64,000 nucleotides of DNA from Gordonia sp. X0973 (GCF_013348785.1 NZ_CP054691.1:3534001-3598000); one strand, 5' to 3'. Shown: positions 7,159 to 16,326, numbered from the stretch's first letter. Made by a program: numbers and translations. Notes: a model not told the origin generated them from the sequence alone.

Positions 7159-8162
7159 CGGCCGCGTTCCTCCTCGACCATAGACTGCACGATCCGCCGG
7201 GCGAAAATCGCGGCGCGATCGGCCTTGACGTTCAGGTAGCGCCGCGGTGTCGTGTCCTCGTCGAGACAACGCTGCATGGTCTCGAGCACCGCGAAGTCGC
7301 GGTTGGCCATCTCGTGGAAGACCGCGGCCAGCCGCGCACCCGCATCGGGCGAGACGGCCGAACCGCGCCACGACAGCTGCAGGAAGACATGCGTCGACGT
7401 CGGTGACTCGGGCGTGAAGCCGTGCGTCCGCACCACCTCGATCTCCCCTCCGTCGCCGGTGATCGTGTAGGTCTGCTTGTGCAGGCCGGGCGTCACGAAG
7501 GTGCCCGTCTCCCTGCGCGCGAAGGACCCGACGCTGTCCAGCCCGGAGACCTGGGCCTCCCACGGAGCCAGCGGTGCCGCGGGCAACTCGCGGACATAGG
7601 ACACCGAGACCTCCGAGACCTCGACCTCTTCGAGCGGGGGCAGCGCCTCGATGCCCGGCGGCACCATCTCGGGGTGCATCGCGAACACGTTGGTCAGGTC
7701 GAGGTAGTGCTCGTGCAACAGCAGGAGGCCGGCGCCGACGTCGCGCAGCTCGCCGACGCTGCTCCAGCCGTCGCCCTGGAGCCACGGAGTCGCAGGCGGC
7801 GGCCGCAGCCGTTCGCCGCCAGCTGTGCCGGTCCAGATCCAGACGAACTGCGCCCGCTCGACGACGGGATAGGCGCGCACCCGGGCACCGGACGGCGGGC
7901 TGTCCTGCGAGGGCACCCGCACGCAGCGTCCCGTCGCGTCATAGGTGCAGCCGTGGTAGCCGCAGACCACCAGGTCGCCCTCGCGATGGCCGGCCGACAG
8001 CGGATAGGGCCGATGCGCGCACCGGTCCTCCAGGGCGACCGCCGATCCGTCGGAGGAGCGGAACAGCAGGACCGGGTGCCCGAGGATGCGTCGGGCGATC
8101 AGTCCGTCGCCGACCTCGTCGGAGGTGGCGGCGACATACCAACAGTCACGGGGGTAGTTCAT
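7155..8162 (-). CDS. Rieske non-heme iron oxygenase, VanA-like
   Basis: 335 residues. An N-terminal Rieske [2Fe-2S] domain has CAH (Cys48, His50) and CGYH (Cys67, His70). The C-terminal catalytic domain has a candidate mononuclear iron region HEHYLDLTNVFAMHP near residues 154-168. The architecture and short length match the vanillate O-demethylase/phthalate-oxygenase alpha type, which work with an FMN/[2Fe-2S] reductase. Such a reductase is encoded directly upstream and overlaps by ATGA (8159-8162), giving a complete two-component oxygenase. The substrate is not predictable; O-demethylation or ring hydroxylation are both possible. Confidence 0.9.
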   Translation of the reverse strand: MNYPRDCWYVAATSDEVGDGLIARRILGHPVLLFRSSDGSAVALEDRCAHRPYPLSAGHREGDLVVCGYHGCTYDATGRCVRVPSQDSPPSGARVRAYPVVERAQFVWIWTGTAGGERLRPPPATPWLQGDGWSSVGELRDVGAGLLLLHEHYLDLTNVFAMHPEMVPPGIEALPPLEEVEVSEVSVSYVRELPAAPLAPWEAQVSGLDSVGSFARRETGTFVTPGLHKQTYTITGDGGEIEVVRTHGFTPESPTSTHVFLQLSWRGSAVSPDAGARLAAVFHEMANRDFAVLETMQRCLDEDTTPRRYLNVKADRAAIFARRIVQSMVEEERGR

Positions 8163-10582
8163 ACGTCGAGCACCAGCGTCTGCGACAGCGAGCGGGAGAC
8201 GCAGGGCATCATCGTGTTGCCCCGCTCTCGGTCGGATTTGGACAGGATCGAGTCACGATGGTCGGGCGTGCCGTCGAGCACGTCGAGCTCGCAGGTCCCG
8301 CAGATCCCTTCCATGCACGAGCCCAGCACGTCGACGCCGGCCTCCTCGACGGCCTCGAAGACCGACTTGCCCTCGGGCACGGTCACCGTCACGCCCGACC
8401 GCGCGCACTCGACCTCGAAGGAGTCCAGCGCGTCGTCGGACGCAACCACCTGTTTGGCCGCGAACCGCTCGAGGTGCAAGCTGCCGTCGGGCCACGACGC
8501 GCACCCCTCCTCGACCGCGTCGAGCAGCGCGCCCGGGCCGCAGCAGTACACCAGGGTGTCCGACCGCGGCGTGCCCAGGACCGCGTCGAGATCGAGGAGG
8601 CCCTTCTCGTCCTGCGGCCAGATCGTCACCCGGTCGTCGCTTTCGAGCTTGTCGAGGAAGGCCATCGACGCGCGCGACCGACCGCCGTACAGCAGGCTCC
8701 ACTGCGCACCGCGCGCCTGCGCCGCCTCGATCATCGCGAGGATCGGCGTAATGCCGATGCCGCCGGCGATGAACTGGTAGCGCGGCGACGCGACCAGCGG
8801 GAAGTGGTTGCGCGGGCCGCGCACGCGTACGGTCGCACCCTCGGTCAGCTTCTCGTGGACGAACGCGGACCCGCCGCGGCTGCTCGGGTCGAGAAGGACA
8901 CCGACTTTCCACGACGACTCGTCCGCCGTGCTGCCACACAGGGAGTACTGCCGCGTCAGCGACGGGCTCAACACCAAGTCGACGTGCGCGCCGGCGGTCC
9001 AGGGCGGAAGCTGCGCGCCCGACGGGTCGGTCAGCGTGAGCTCGACGATCCCCTCGGCCGCGCGACGGCGGGCCTGGACCCGCAGGTCGAGTTCGGTCTC
9101 CGTCGTGTTCACGATCCAGCCGTCACGGTCTCCGTGTCGTGCGGGTCGAGGGGATGAAGTCGCCCGCCCGATCACTGCCCGCCCCTCCCTCGGGCTGGGC
9201 TCCTGGCCGATCGGGGTGAGCCGGACCATCATCTTGGTGTAGCCCCGGACGAAGTTCGACTGCAGGTACTCCGGCTCCTGGACGACCTCGATGTCGGAGA
9301 ACCGCGCAAGCAACTCCTCCCACAGGATCCGCAGTTGCAGCTCGGCCAGACGACTGCCCATGCAGCGGTGGGTGCCGATGCCGAAGGAGAGGTGGTTGCG
9401 TCCGTTCGGCCGGTCGATGACGAAGTCGTCGGGATTCTCGAACGTGCGCTCGTCCCGGTTCGCCGAGGCGTACCACATCACGACCTTGTCACCCTTGCGG
9501 ATGAACTGGCCGTTGAGGACGGTGTCCTTCGTCGCGATCCTGCGCATGTAGGCCAGCGGGGTCTGCCAGCGGATGATCTCGTTGACCATCTTCGGGATCA
9601 GACTCGGATCGGCTTTGACGCGATCGAACTCGTCGGGGAACTGGTTGAGCGCGAGCACCCCGCCCGACATCGAGTTGCGGGTCGTGTCGTTGCCGCCGAC
9701 GACGAGCAGGACGAGGTTGCCGAGGAACTCCATCGGCCGGGTGATCAGATCCTTGGTGTCCTCGGACAGCTGCATCAGCGTGATCAGGTCGTAGCCGGGT
9801 TTCTCCCCGGCGGCCAGACGGGCCGCCTTGTCGTGCCAGAGGGCACTGAAGCTCTTCGCCATGTCGGCGGAGGCCCGCCACATCTCTTCGACGTCGCTCT
9901 GGCCGCCGGTCGTGGAGGCGCCCGCGGCGGTCACCTCGGTCCAATAGACGAGCTTGCGGCGCTCCTCGTACGGGAAGTCGAGCAGGGTCGCGAGCATCCG
10001 AGCGGTCAACTCGATGCTGACCTTGTCCACCCAGTCGAACGGTTCGCCGACCGGCAGGCCGTCGAGCACCTCTTTCACGCGCGAGCGGATCAGCCCCTCA
10101 AGTTCCTCGAGATTCTGGGGGGCGACGACCCCTTGGACGGCGCTGCGCTGCTGGTCGTGCCGCGGCGGGTCCATCGCGATGAACATCTCGATGTCCAAGC
10201 CCTCCGGCGGGGTGCCGATGACGATCTGCGGCTCGGCCGAGAACGTCTCGAAGTCTTTGTCGACGGCGATGATGTCCTCGTACCGCGTCACCGACCAGTA
10301 CGGGCCGAACTCGCTCGATGCCTGGAAGTGGACCGGGGCCTCGTCCCGCAACCGCTTGAAGTACGGCAGCCACTGGCCCTGTCGCCACATGAACGGATTG
10401 CTCATGTCGATCTCGGTCAGTTCGACCTCGTCGACATCGGGGATCGTTTCCTCGACGAAGACCGGCGGCTTGTCGCCACGAACCCGCGCCTTGGTCTTCT
10501 GGTACAGGTGCATGCCCTTGATCAGACGCTCCATCGGGATCGTCGCCTCGGCCTTGCTGCGGACCTGATCGAGAACATTCAT
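8159..10582 (-). CDS. Cytochrome P450 (CYP153-like) fused in frame to FMN/[2Fe-2S] reductase
   Basis: 807 residues in one frame. Residues about 1-457 are a P450: I-helix GGNDTT (297-301), heme-binding GIGTHRCMG with Cys407, and the WQTPLAYMRR and GYTKMMVRLTPI segments characteristic of CYP153-type terminal hydroxylases. Residues about 459-490 are an Arg/Pro/Ser-rich linker. Residues about 491-807 are a phthalate-dioxygenase-reductase module: FMN motif RQYSLCG (544-550), NAD region FIAGGIGITP (604-613), and C-terminal ferredoxin Cys756, Cys761, Cys764, Cys794. ATG 10582 is preferred over GTG 10591 because GAGGTGG precedes it. An internal GTG at 9112 could start a free 317-residue reductase that would serve the adjoining Rieske oxygenase. 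Confidence 0.85.
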   Translation of the reverse strand: MNVLDQVRSKAEATIPMERLIKGMHLYQKTKARVRGDKPPVFVEETIPDVDEVELTEIDMSNPFMWRQGQWLPYFKRLRDEAPVHFQASSEFGPYWSVTRYEDIIAVDKDFETFSAEPQIVIGTPPEGLDIEMFIAMDPPRHDQQRSAVQGVVAPQNLEELEGLIRSRVKEVLDGLPVGEPFDWVDKVSIELTARMLATLLDFPYEERRKLVYWTEVTAAGASTTGGQSDVEEMWRASADMAKSFSALWHDKAARLAAGEKPGYDLITLMQLSEDTKDLITRPMEFLGNLVLLVVGGNDTTRNSMSGGVLALNQFPDEFDRVKADPSLIPKMVNEIIRWQTPLAYMRRIATKDTVLNGQFIRKGDKVVMWYASANRDERTFENPDDFVIDRPNGRNHLSFGIGTHRCMGSRLAELQLRILWEELLARFSDIEVVQEPEYLQSNFVRGYTKMMVRLTPIGQEPSPREGRAVIGRATSSPRPARHGDRDGWIVNTTETELDLRVQARRRAAEGIVELTLTDPSGAQLPPWTAGAHVDLVLSPSLTRQYSLCGSTADESSWKVGVLLDPSSRGGSAFVHEKLTEGATVRVRGPRNHFPLVASPRYQFIAGGIGITPILAMIEAAQARGAQWSLLYGGRSRASMAFLDKLESDDRVTIWPQDEKGLLDLDAVLGTPRSDTLVYCCGPGALLDAVEEGCASWPDGSLHLERFAAKQVVASDDALDSFEVECARSGVTVTVPEGKSVFEAVEEAGVDVLGSCMEGICGTCELDVLDGTPDHRDSILSKSDRERGNTMMPCVSRSLSQTLVLDV

Positions 10583-10610
10583 GCGTACCACCTCGGTGTG
10601 ATCTATCTAA

Positions 10611-10623
10611 CTAGTGACACTAG
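10611..10623. promoter_or_regulatory. Palindrome CTAGTGACACTAG upstream of the P450 operon
   Basis: A 13-bp perfect palindrome (6-bp arms, central A) 29 bp upstream of the P450 start codon. Its position suits a repressor site controlling the P450-reductase-Rieske operon. The remaining gap to the globin gene (10624-10826) holds AT-rich stretches (CTTTAGTGTTTTG, ATATATGTG) that could be promoters, none assigned. Confidence 0.45.
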
Positions 10624-10826
10624 AAAAGCACAAGTCGCCGTTGATGACAACCTTTAGTGTTTTGTCGCTGCGCAATACAGATCGCATATATGTGTCAGAC
10701 ACGTCCCTGTTGAGGGCGCGTCGGCGCCACGGATGTTAAATCGAGAACACCCGTGTGCGGACTCCGATACGGCCTTTTGTCGAGCATGAAACGTCGAGGT
10801 CACCGCCCACGTCGAGCATTGCTCGC

Positions 10827-11243
10827 ATGAACAAGAACCTTCTCCTACACAGCCTGACCCTCGTCGATCTGCCCGACGACGGGTTGACCGTTCGGTTCTA
10901 CGACATCCTCTTCGAGCGCTACCCGGCGGTGAAGCCGATGTTCTCGCGCGGCACCCGCCAGCAGGCCGCGATGTTGCGCACGGCCATCGTCTCGGTCCTC
11001 GACCATCTCGACGACGAGGAGTGGCTCGCCTCCACCCTCGGCGCACTCGGCGCCCGGCACGCGGGGATGGGGGTCACCGAGCCCATGTACGCCGCGGTCA
11101 CCGAATGCATGGTGGCGGCGATGTCGGAGATCGGTGGCACCGCGTGGACCCCCGCCATGTCCGACGAATGGACCGGCGCCCTGACCGCCGTCGCCGGCCT
11201 CATGATGTCCGGATACCCCGACGCGGAGACGGGCGCGGCCTGA
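10827..11243 (+). CDS. Single-domain bacterial globin
   Basis: 138 residues, a lone globin domain without the reductase of flavohemoglobins. It shows the B/C-helix FYDILFERYP, CD1 Phe in KPMFSRG (Phe39), a distal Gln in TRQQAAML, and a proximal-heme segment LGARHAGMGV (His78). Such proteins bind oxygen or NO. ATG 10827 starts the family's usual N-terminus; in-frame codons upstream add unrelated sequence. It is divergent from the P450 operon, so a role in oxygen supply or NO protection for the oxygenases is possible but not shown. Confidence 0.85.
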   Translation: MNKNLLLHSLTLVDLPDDGLTVRFYDILFERYPAVKPMFSRGTRQQAAMLRTAIVSVLDHLDDEEWLASTLGALGARHAGMGVTEPMYAAVTECMVAAMSEIGGTAWTPAMSDEWTGALTAVAGLMMSGYPDAETGAA

Positions 11244-11251
11244 TGTACCGG

Positions 11252-11396
11252 GGTCTCGATACGGTTCCTCGCCCAGGGGCTCGGATCCACTCGACCACCG
11301 ATCTGCGGTGCCGAAGACGGGGTCGAGTGCCGACGAGGCGCTAGACGCGTTGGTCGAGTGCCGACGAGGCGCTAGCCGAGTCGGTGTATCGAGACC
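11252..11396. repeat. Palindromic repeat copy A1 (R end ... L end)
   Basis: A 145-bp element bounded by the 11-bp inverted termini GGTCTCGATAC (11252-11262) and GTATCGAGACC (11386-11396). The left end is the R type (GGTTCCTCGCCCAGGGGCTCGG, then CACTCGACCACC); the right end is the L type (GGCGCTAGCCGAG). It lies just after the globin gene and, with A2, fills the gap 11244-11549. Confidence 0.85.
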
Positions 11397-11448
11397 GCGT
11401 AACCCGACCATGCCAACTGTCCTGGTGCGTTGGCCTGTCCCGTCGCCT

Positions 11449-11546
11449 GGTCTCGATACGGTTCCTCGCCCAGGGGCTCGGATCCACTCGACCACCAATC
11501 TGTGGTGCCGAAGACGATGGTCGAGTGCCTTCGAGGCGCTAGCCGC
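11449..11546. repeat. Palindromic repeat copy A2, truncated
   Basis: It starts with GGTCTCGATAC and the R-type end and runs through GGTCGAGTGCCTTCGAGGCGCTAGCC, but lacks the closing GTATCGAGACC. It stops against the stop codon of the convergent CoA-transferase gene (11550). Its first 50 bp match A1 exactly. Confidence 0.8.
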
Positions 11547-11549
11547 GAG

Positions 11550-12749
11550 CTAGATCGTGCCGGCGTCGTGGAGCTTGCCCAGCTCGGCGTCGGACAAGCC
11601 GAGGACCGAGGCGAGCACCTCGTCGGTGTCGGCACCGAGGACATGCGCGGGCGCGGCGCCCGTGTAGTGCTCGTCGACGCGGATCGGCGCACTCGACGAG
11701 ATGACCGTGCCGATGCCGGGCTGGTCGAGGTCGACGAGGACCGGGGCCGACGTCGGGTCGGCCTGGAACTTCTCGGTGAAGCCGCGCATCGTCTGATACG
11801 GCCCCCACAGGACCCCGCCCGCGTCGAGCGCGGTCTTCGCCTCCGCCATCGTGCGCTGGGCGAACCAGGGCCGGATGATCGCGGCAACCGCCTCCCGGTG
11901 GGTGTAGCGCCCCTCGTCGGTGAAGAAATCCGTGCCCAACGACTCGGCGAGCGCGGCGAACACCGCCGTCGTGCCGGTCGTCTCGGTGAGGTTCTTCCAC
12001 TGCCGGGGGGTCAGCGCGACGAGGTAGAGCCGGCCGCCGTCGGCAGTCACCGCGTCGACGCCGAAGCTGCCGTACATGTAGTTGCCGTGGCGCTCGCGGT
12101 CGCCGCGCTGGCTGACCTCGGTGAGCCAGCCCAGGTTCGCCACCCAGGCCGCGGCGACGTCGGCGAGCGCGATGTTGACCCGAGACCCCTCGCCGGTGCG
12201 GGCGCGTCGGTAGACCGCGGCGAGCACCGCCGTCGCTAGACTCTGCCCGGCGATGATGTCCCAGGCGGGCAGCACGTGGTTGACCGGAGCGGTCTCGGGG
12301 GGACCGGTCAGATCCGGGACGCCGACCTCGGTGTTCACCGTGTAGTCGACGGCGCCGCGCCCGTCGGCGTGGCCCTCGAAGTGGACGGTGATCATGTCGG
12401 GACGACGGGCGGCCAACGCGTCGTGCGAGAGCCACGGCCGTCCGACGTTGTTGTCGGCGAAGATCCCGGCGTCCGGGCCGGGCGCAGTGGCCAGGGCCAA
12501 GACCAGTTCCTGCCCCTCGGGGCTGCGCACGTCGACAGCGACCGTGCGCTTGCCGCGGTTGAGGGAGTTCCAGTAGAGACTGTTGTCCGAGCCGGTGTCG
12601 ACCGGCCACCGTCGATAGTCCGAGTTCCCGCCGAGGGGGTCGACCCGGATGACGTCGGCGCCCAGCTGGGCGAGCGTCATCCCGGCCGACGGCCCGGCGA
12701 CGAAACTGGCGAACTCGACTACCCGCAGACCTTCGAGCGGGCGGCTCAC
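11550..12749 (-). CDS. CaiB/BaiF family CoA-transferase
   Basis: 399 residues of class III CoA-transferase. N-terminal RPLEGLRVVEFASFVAGPSAG leads the Rossmann half; the catalytic-Asp segment is PAWDIIAGQ (Asp164). It would move CoA between an acyl-CoA and a free acid. The GTG start (12749) overlaps the aldehyde dehydrogenase stop by GTGA, so aldehyde oxidation and acid activation are coupled. The N-terminal ATP-free family chemistry means a CoA donor such as an acetyl- or succinyl-CoA is needed; the donor is unknown. Confidence 0.88.
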   Translation of the reverse strand: MSRPLEGLRVVEFASFVAGPSAGMTLAQLGADVIRVDPLGGNSDYRRWPVDTGSDNSLYWNSLNRGKRTVAVDVRSPEGQELVLALATAPGPDAGIFADNNVGRPWLSHDALAARRPDMITVHFEGHADGRGAVDYTVNTEVGVPDLTGPPETAPVNHVLPAWDIIAGQSLATAVLAAVYRRARTGEGSRVNIALADVAAAWVANLGWLTEVSQRGDRERHGNYMYGSFGVDAVTADGGRLYLVALTPRQWKNLTETTGTTAVFAALAESLGTDFFTDEGRYTHREAVAAIIRPWFAQRTMAEAKTALDAGGVLWGPYQTMRGFTEKFQADPTSAPVLVDLDQPGIGTVISSSAPIRVDEHYTGAAPAHVLGADTDEVLASVLGLSDAELGKLHDAGTI

Positions 12750-14194
12750 GCCTTCACCGGCGAGCGGTAAATCGTCTTGTACTCGACGTAGGCGTCCAGC
12801 GCGGTCTGACCGTTCTCGCGGCCCATGCCGCTGTTCTTCACGCCGCCGAACGGCACGTCGATCGGGCAACCCGCGGCGTTCACCGCGACGGTGCCGCTGA
12901 CGACGCGGCGGGCGACCTCGGTGGCCTTCTCCTCGTCGGGGGAGAAGACGCCGCCGCCGAGCCCGTAGTCGGAGTCGTTGGCGATCTCGACGGCCTCGTC
13001 GATCGAGTCGTAGGGCAGCACGACGATGACCGGCCCGAAGATCTCCTCGCGGGCGATGCGCATGTCGTTGGTGACGTTCTTGAACACCGTCGGCGCGACG
13101 TAGTAGCCCTTGTCGAATCCCTCCGGGCGGCCGCCGCCGGTGACGACCTCGGCACCCTCGTCGACGGCGATCTTCAGGTAGTCCATGACGCGCTCGTACT
13201 GCGAGGCGTTGACCAGCGGGCCGTAGAAGTTCGACGGGTTGGTCGGCTCGCCCAGCGGGATCGACGCCATCGTCTCGGCGATGAAGTCGGTGATCTCGTC
13301 GTAGCGCTCACGCGGGGCGAGGATGCGGGTCAGCGCGCGGCAGGTCTGGCCGGTGTTGGGGGTCAGCGCGGACATGACGAAGGGCTTGAAGTCGTCGAGC
13401 ACCACGTCGTCGAGCAGGATGCCGGCCGACTTGCCGCCCAACTCGAGGGTCACCTTCTTGAAGTCCTTGGCGCACTGCTCGGCGATCGCCTGCCCGGCGC
13501 GCGTCGAACCGGTGAAGGCGATCTTGGCGACACCGGGGTGCTTGACCAGTTCGGCACCCGTCGCGCGACCACCGGTGACGATGTTGACGACGCCGGGCGG
13601 CAGGCCCACCTCGTCGAAGACCTCGGCCAGCAGAAAGGCGTCCAGCGGCGTCTCGGCGGCGGGCTTGACGACGGCGGTACAGCCGGCGACGAGGGCCGGG
13701 CCGATCTTCCACGCGATCAGCGGCTGCGGGCCGTTCCACGGGACGATGGCCCCGACGACGCCGACCGGCTGGCGGATGACGAAGGCGTCGCCGGCAGACG
13801 TCGCGGTGTACTCCTCGGGCTCGAAGTTGTCGGCCAGGCTGGCGAAGAAGCGGTAGTTCGCCGGGACGACGCCCTGCATCGCCTTCGCGAGTCCGATCGG
13901 CGTGCCGTTCTGCTTGCTGACCACCTCGGAGATCTGGTCGATGCGCTTCTCGTAGGCATCGGCGATCTTGAGCAGGTAGGCCGCGCGCTCCTTGGGCGAG
14001 AGCGCCGACCACGCGGGCAGCGCGGCCTTCGCGGCCTGCACCGCGGCGTCGACGTCGGCGGCGTCACCGAAGGCGACCTCCCCGAAGATTTCTTCGGTGG
14101 CGGGATCGACGAGGTCGATCTTGGCTGCCGAGTGCGAGGGGACCAACTTGCCGTTGATGTACTGCGTGCTCCGGTGGTAGAGATCGTCGGTCAT
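12746..14194 (-). CDS. NAD(P)-dependent aldehyde dehydrogenase
   Basis: 482 residues, full length. The general base is in VTLELGGKSAG (Glu251) and the nucleophile in TPNTGQTCRALTR (Cys285); the cofactor segments VPWNGPQP and FTGSTRAG are intact. It oxidizes an aldehyde to the acid, which the overlapping CoA-transferase would then activate. The promoter carries the shared AT-rich box at 14232-14250. The substrate is not defined. Confidence 0.9.
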   Translation of the reverse strand: MTDDLYHRSTQYINGKLVPSHSAAKIDLVDPATEEIFGEVAFGDAADVDAAVQAAKAALPAWSALSPKERAAYLLKIADAYEKRIDQISEVVSKQNGTPIGLAKAMQGVVPANYRFFASLADNFEPEEYTATSAGDAFVIRQPVGVVGAIVPWNGPQPLIAWKIGPALVAGCTAVVKPAAETPLDAFLLAEVFDEVGLPPGVVNIVTGGRATGAELVKHPGVAKIAFTGSTRAGQAIAEQCAKDFKKVTLELGGKSAGILLDDVVLDDFKPFVMSALTPNTGQTCRALTRILAPRERYDEITDFIAETMASIPLGEPTNPSNFYGPLVNASQYERVMDYLKIAVDEGAEVVTGGGRPEGFDKGYYVAPTVFKNVTNDMRIAREEIFGPVIVVLPYDSIDEAVEIANDSDYGLGGGVFSPDEEKATEVARRVVSGTVAVNAAGCPIDVPFGGVKNSGMGRENGQTALDAYVEYKTIYRSPVKA

Positions 14195-14231
14195 GGCTGT
14201 TGTCTTTCATCCGAGGGTGTGAGCGGGATTG

Positions 14232-14250
14232 CCTACATAATATTTTGTTA
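14232..14250. promoter_or_regulatory. Shared AT-rich box (ACATAATATTTTGT)
   Basis: A near-palindrome ACA(T)AATATT(T)TGT about 40 bp upstream of the aldehyde dehydrogenase start. It matches the box found at eight other promoters in this window, in otherwise about two-thirds GC sequence. It may overlap the -10 region. Confidence 0.5.
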
Positions 14251-14286
14251 GCTGCATCACTGCCACTGTCGCGGCAACGCTGCACG

Positions 14287-15441
14287 TCAGGAGGGTGACA
14301 CCACCCCGGTACCGAACTCGGCCCGGATTTTGTCGGTGTCGGCGCCGAGGTCGGGGACCGGCCCGTCGCCCGGCGTCCAGTGCCGGGCGAGGCCCGGGGG
14401 CCGCAGCGCGGGAACCGGGCCGACCGGGGAATCGACGTCGCGCCACCGGCCGCGGTCTTTGAGCTGCGGGTGCTCGGCGAGGTCGTGGACCGTGTTGAGC
14501 CGGGCGTTGCCGATCCCGGCGGCGTCGGCCGCGTCCTGGATCTGCGCGAGGGTGCGCGTCGCGCACCACTGCCCCACCGCCTGGTCGAGCACGTCGCGCG
14601 CCCCGGTGCGGTCGCCGTTGCGCGCATACCGCTCGTCGGCGGCGAGGTCCGGGCGCTCGATCAGCTCGCACAACCGTTGCCATTCGCGGTCGCTGGTGGT
14701 GCCGAGCACCGCGGTCTGCCCGTCGGCGGTCGGATAGCCGGCATAGGGCGCGACCATCGGCGAGCCCAGGCCCACCGGTTCCGGTTCGACACCGGAGTGG
14801 ATGACCTGGTTGAGCACCGGTCCCTGGAATTCGGCGACGACGTCGAGCATGGAGATCTCGATGACGGCGCCGCGGCCGGTCTTCTCCCGGTCGTACAGGG
14901 CGGCGAGCACGGTCGAGTAGACGTACATCGCCGTGCCGATGTCGGCGACGGGGATGCCGGGCTTCGCCGGGTGGCCGGGTGTGCCGGTGATGGCACAGGA
15001 GCCGCCCTCGGATTGGATCAGCAGGTCGTAGGCGCGCTTGTGGTCGAAGGGCCCGCCCTTTCCGTATCCGGAGATGTCGACGACGATCAGCCGCGGATGG
15101 GCCCGCGCCAGCTCGTCGATACCCAGCCCGAGCCGGTCGATCGCGCCCGGGGCGAGGTTGCTCACGAACACGTCGGCCTCGTCGAGGATGGCGCGCAGCA
15201 CGCCGAGGTCGGCGTCGGATTTGAGATCGAGCGCCGCGGATTCCTTGCCGTAGTTGAGCCACACGAAGTGGGCGGCCATCCCGCGCACCGTGGTGTCGTA
15301 GTGACGGGTCGAATCCCCGGAACCGGGTTGCTCGACCTTGATGACCCGCGCGCCGAGGTCCGCGAGGTGGCGGGTGGCCAGCGGCGCGGAGATCGCCTGT
15401 TCGAGGGAGACGACGGTGATGCCGTCGAGCGGCTTGCTCAC
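14287..15441 (-). CDS. CaiB/BaiF family CoA-transferase
   Basis: 384 residues. N-terminal KPLDGITVVSLEQAISAP; catalytic Asp in GIPVADIGT (Asp167); glycine-rich SGYGKGGP near 125-131. Start is GTG 15441, overlapping the enoyl-CoA hydratase stop by GTGA. Its sequence is closer to the formyl-/succinyl-CoA transferase group than to the racemase group, since the racemase His/Asp/Glu triad context (GHDINY) is absent. It probably activates a carboxylic acid for the hydratase in the same operon. Confidence 0.88.
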   Translation of the reverse strand: MSKPLDGITVVSLEQAISAPLATRHLADLGARVIKVEQPGSGDSTRHYDTTVRGMAAHFVWLNYGKESAALDLKSDADLGVLRAILDEADVFVSNLAPGAIDRLGLGIDELARAHPRLIVVDISGYGKGGPFDHKRAYDLLIQSEGGSCAITGTPGHPAKPGIPVADIGTAMYVYSTVLAALYDREKTGRGAVIEISMLDVVAEFQGPVLNQVIHSGVEPEPVGLGSPMVAPYAGYPTADGQTAVLGTTSDREWQRLCELIERPDLAADERYARNGDRTGARDVLDQAVGQWCATRTLAQIQDAADAAGIGNARLNTVHDLAEHPQLKDRGRWRDVDSPVGPVPALRPPGLARHWTPGDGPVPDLGADTDKIRAEFGTGVVSPS

Positions 15442-16280
15442 AGATCCGTGCCGATCGCGTCGCCGGGGGTCTCGCCGTTGTCGCGCCCGGCCGGGAACCG
15501 CGGGTCGCGCTTCTCGCGCAGCGAGGCCACGCCTTCGGTGACGTCGGGCTGGCCGAAACCGTAGAACTCGTAGCCCAGCGAGGCGTCGAAGATCGACCAG
15601 TTCTGGCGGTACCAGTTGTTGATCGCGTGCTTGGTGTTCTGGATCGACGGCACCGAGCCGGCGGCGAGGCGCTCGGCGATCTCCATCGCCTTGTCCTGCA
15701 CCTGCTCGTCGTCGACGCACAGCGAGACCATGCCGATCCGCTCGGCCTCCTCACCGGTGAGCACCTCGTTGAGGAGCAGGAAGTACTTGGCCTTGGGCAG
15801 TCCGGCGAACAGCGGCCAGGTGAGCGCAGCATTGTCGCCAGCCGCGACGCCGAGACGGACGTGGCCGTCGACGATCTTCGTCTTGCGCCCGGCGACGGTG
15901 ATGTCGGCGAGCATCGCGGTGACCAGTCCGGCACCGGCGGCCGGGCCGTTGATGGCCGCGACGAGCGGCTGCGGCAGATCGATCAGGTTGCGCACGAGGT
16001 CGCGCGCCTCGCGCATCACGCGGTTGCGGTCGACCAGGTCGCCGTTCATCTGCTCGATCAGGTCGAAGCTGCCGCCGGCGGAGAAGGCGCGGTCGCCCTC
16101 GCCGCGGATGAGGACCGCGCGCACCGACGCGTCGCGTGCGACGACCGGCCAGATGTCGGCGAGTTCGGCGTGCGCGCGCGGGCCGACCGCATGCAGATCC
16201 GGCCCGGTGAGCTGGATGCGCAGCACTCCGTCGGACGGCCGGTCGATGGCCAGGGTCTCGAATTCGTCGTAGGAAATCAC
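15438..16280 (-). CDS. Enoyl-CoA hydratase/isomerase family protein
   Basis: 280-residue crotonase-fold protein. The first oxyanion-hole segment is DRAFSAGGSFDLIEQM (near 65-80), and the second INGPAAGAGLVTAMLADI (near 110-127). GTG 16280 follows GAAAGGA at good spacing. It hydrates enoyl-CoA or isomerizes double bonds; the usual Glu pair of hydratases is not obvious (GVAAGDNAAL in the second region), so an isomerase or hydrolase reaction is possible. First gene of a two-gene operon with the CoA-transferase. Confidence 0.86.
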   Translation of the reverse strand: MISYDEFETLAIDRPSDGVLRIQLTGPDLHAVGPRAHAELADIWPVVARDASVRAVLIRGEGDRAFSAGGSFDLIEQMNGDLVDRNRVMREARDLVRNLIDLPQPLVAAINGPAAGAGLVTAMLADITVAGRKTKIVDGHVRLGVAAGDNAALTWPLFAGLPKAKYFLLLNEVLTGEEAERIGMVSLCVDDEQVQDKAMEIAERLAAGSVPSIQNTKHAINNWYRQNWSIFDASLGYEFYGFGQPDVTEGVASLREKRDPRFPAGRDNGETPGDAIGTDL

Positions 16281-16326
16281 GAAGATCCTTTCAGGTGGCG
16301 GCCACGAGACCACCGTCGCAATGGCG

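Noticed and set aside
5203..7785. Extending the ACAD10/11-like gene to an 860-residue protein
   Set aside because: The extra N-terminus is antisense to the TetR and Rieske genes and has no family similarity; ATG 6423 gives the standard start.
9110..9112. Annotating P450 and reductase as two separate genes
   Set aside because: No stop codon separates them and no clear ribosome site precedes the internal GTG; kept as fusion with the alternative stated.
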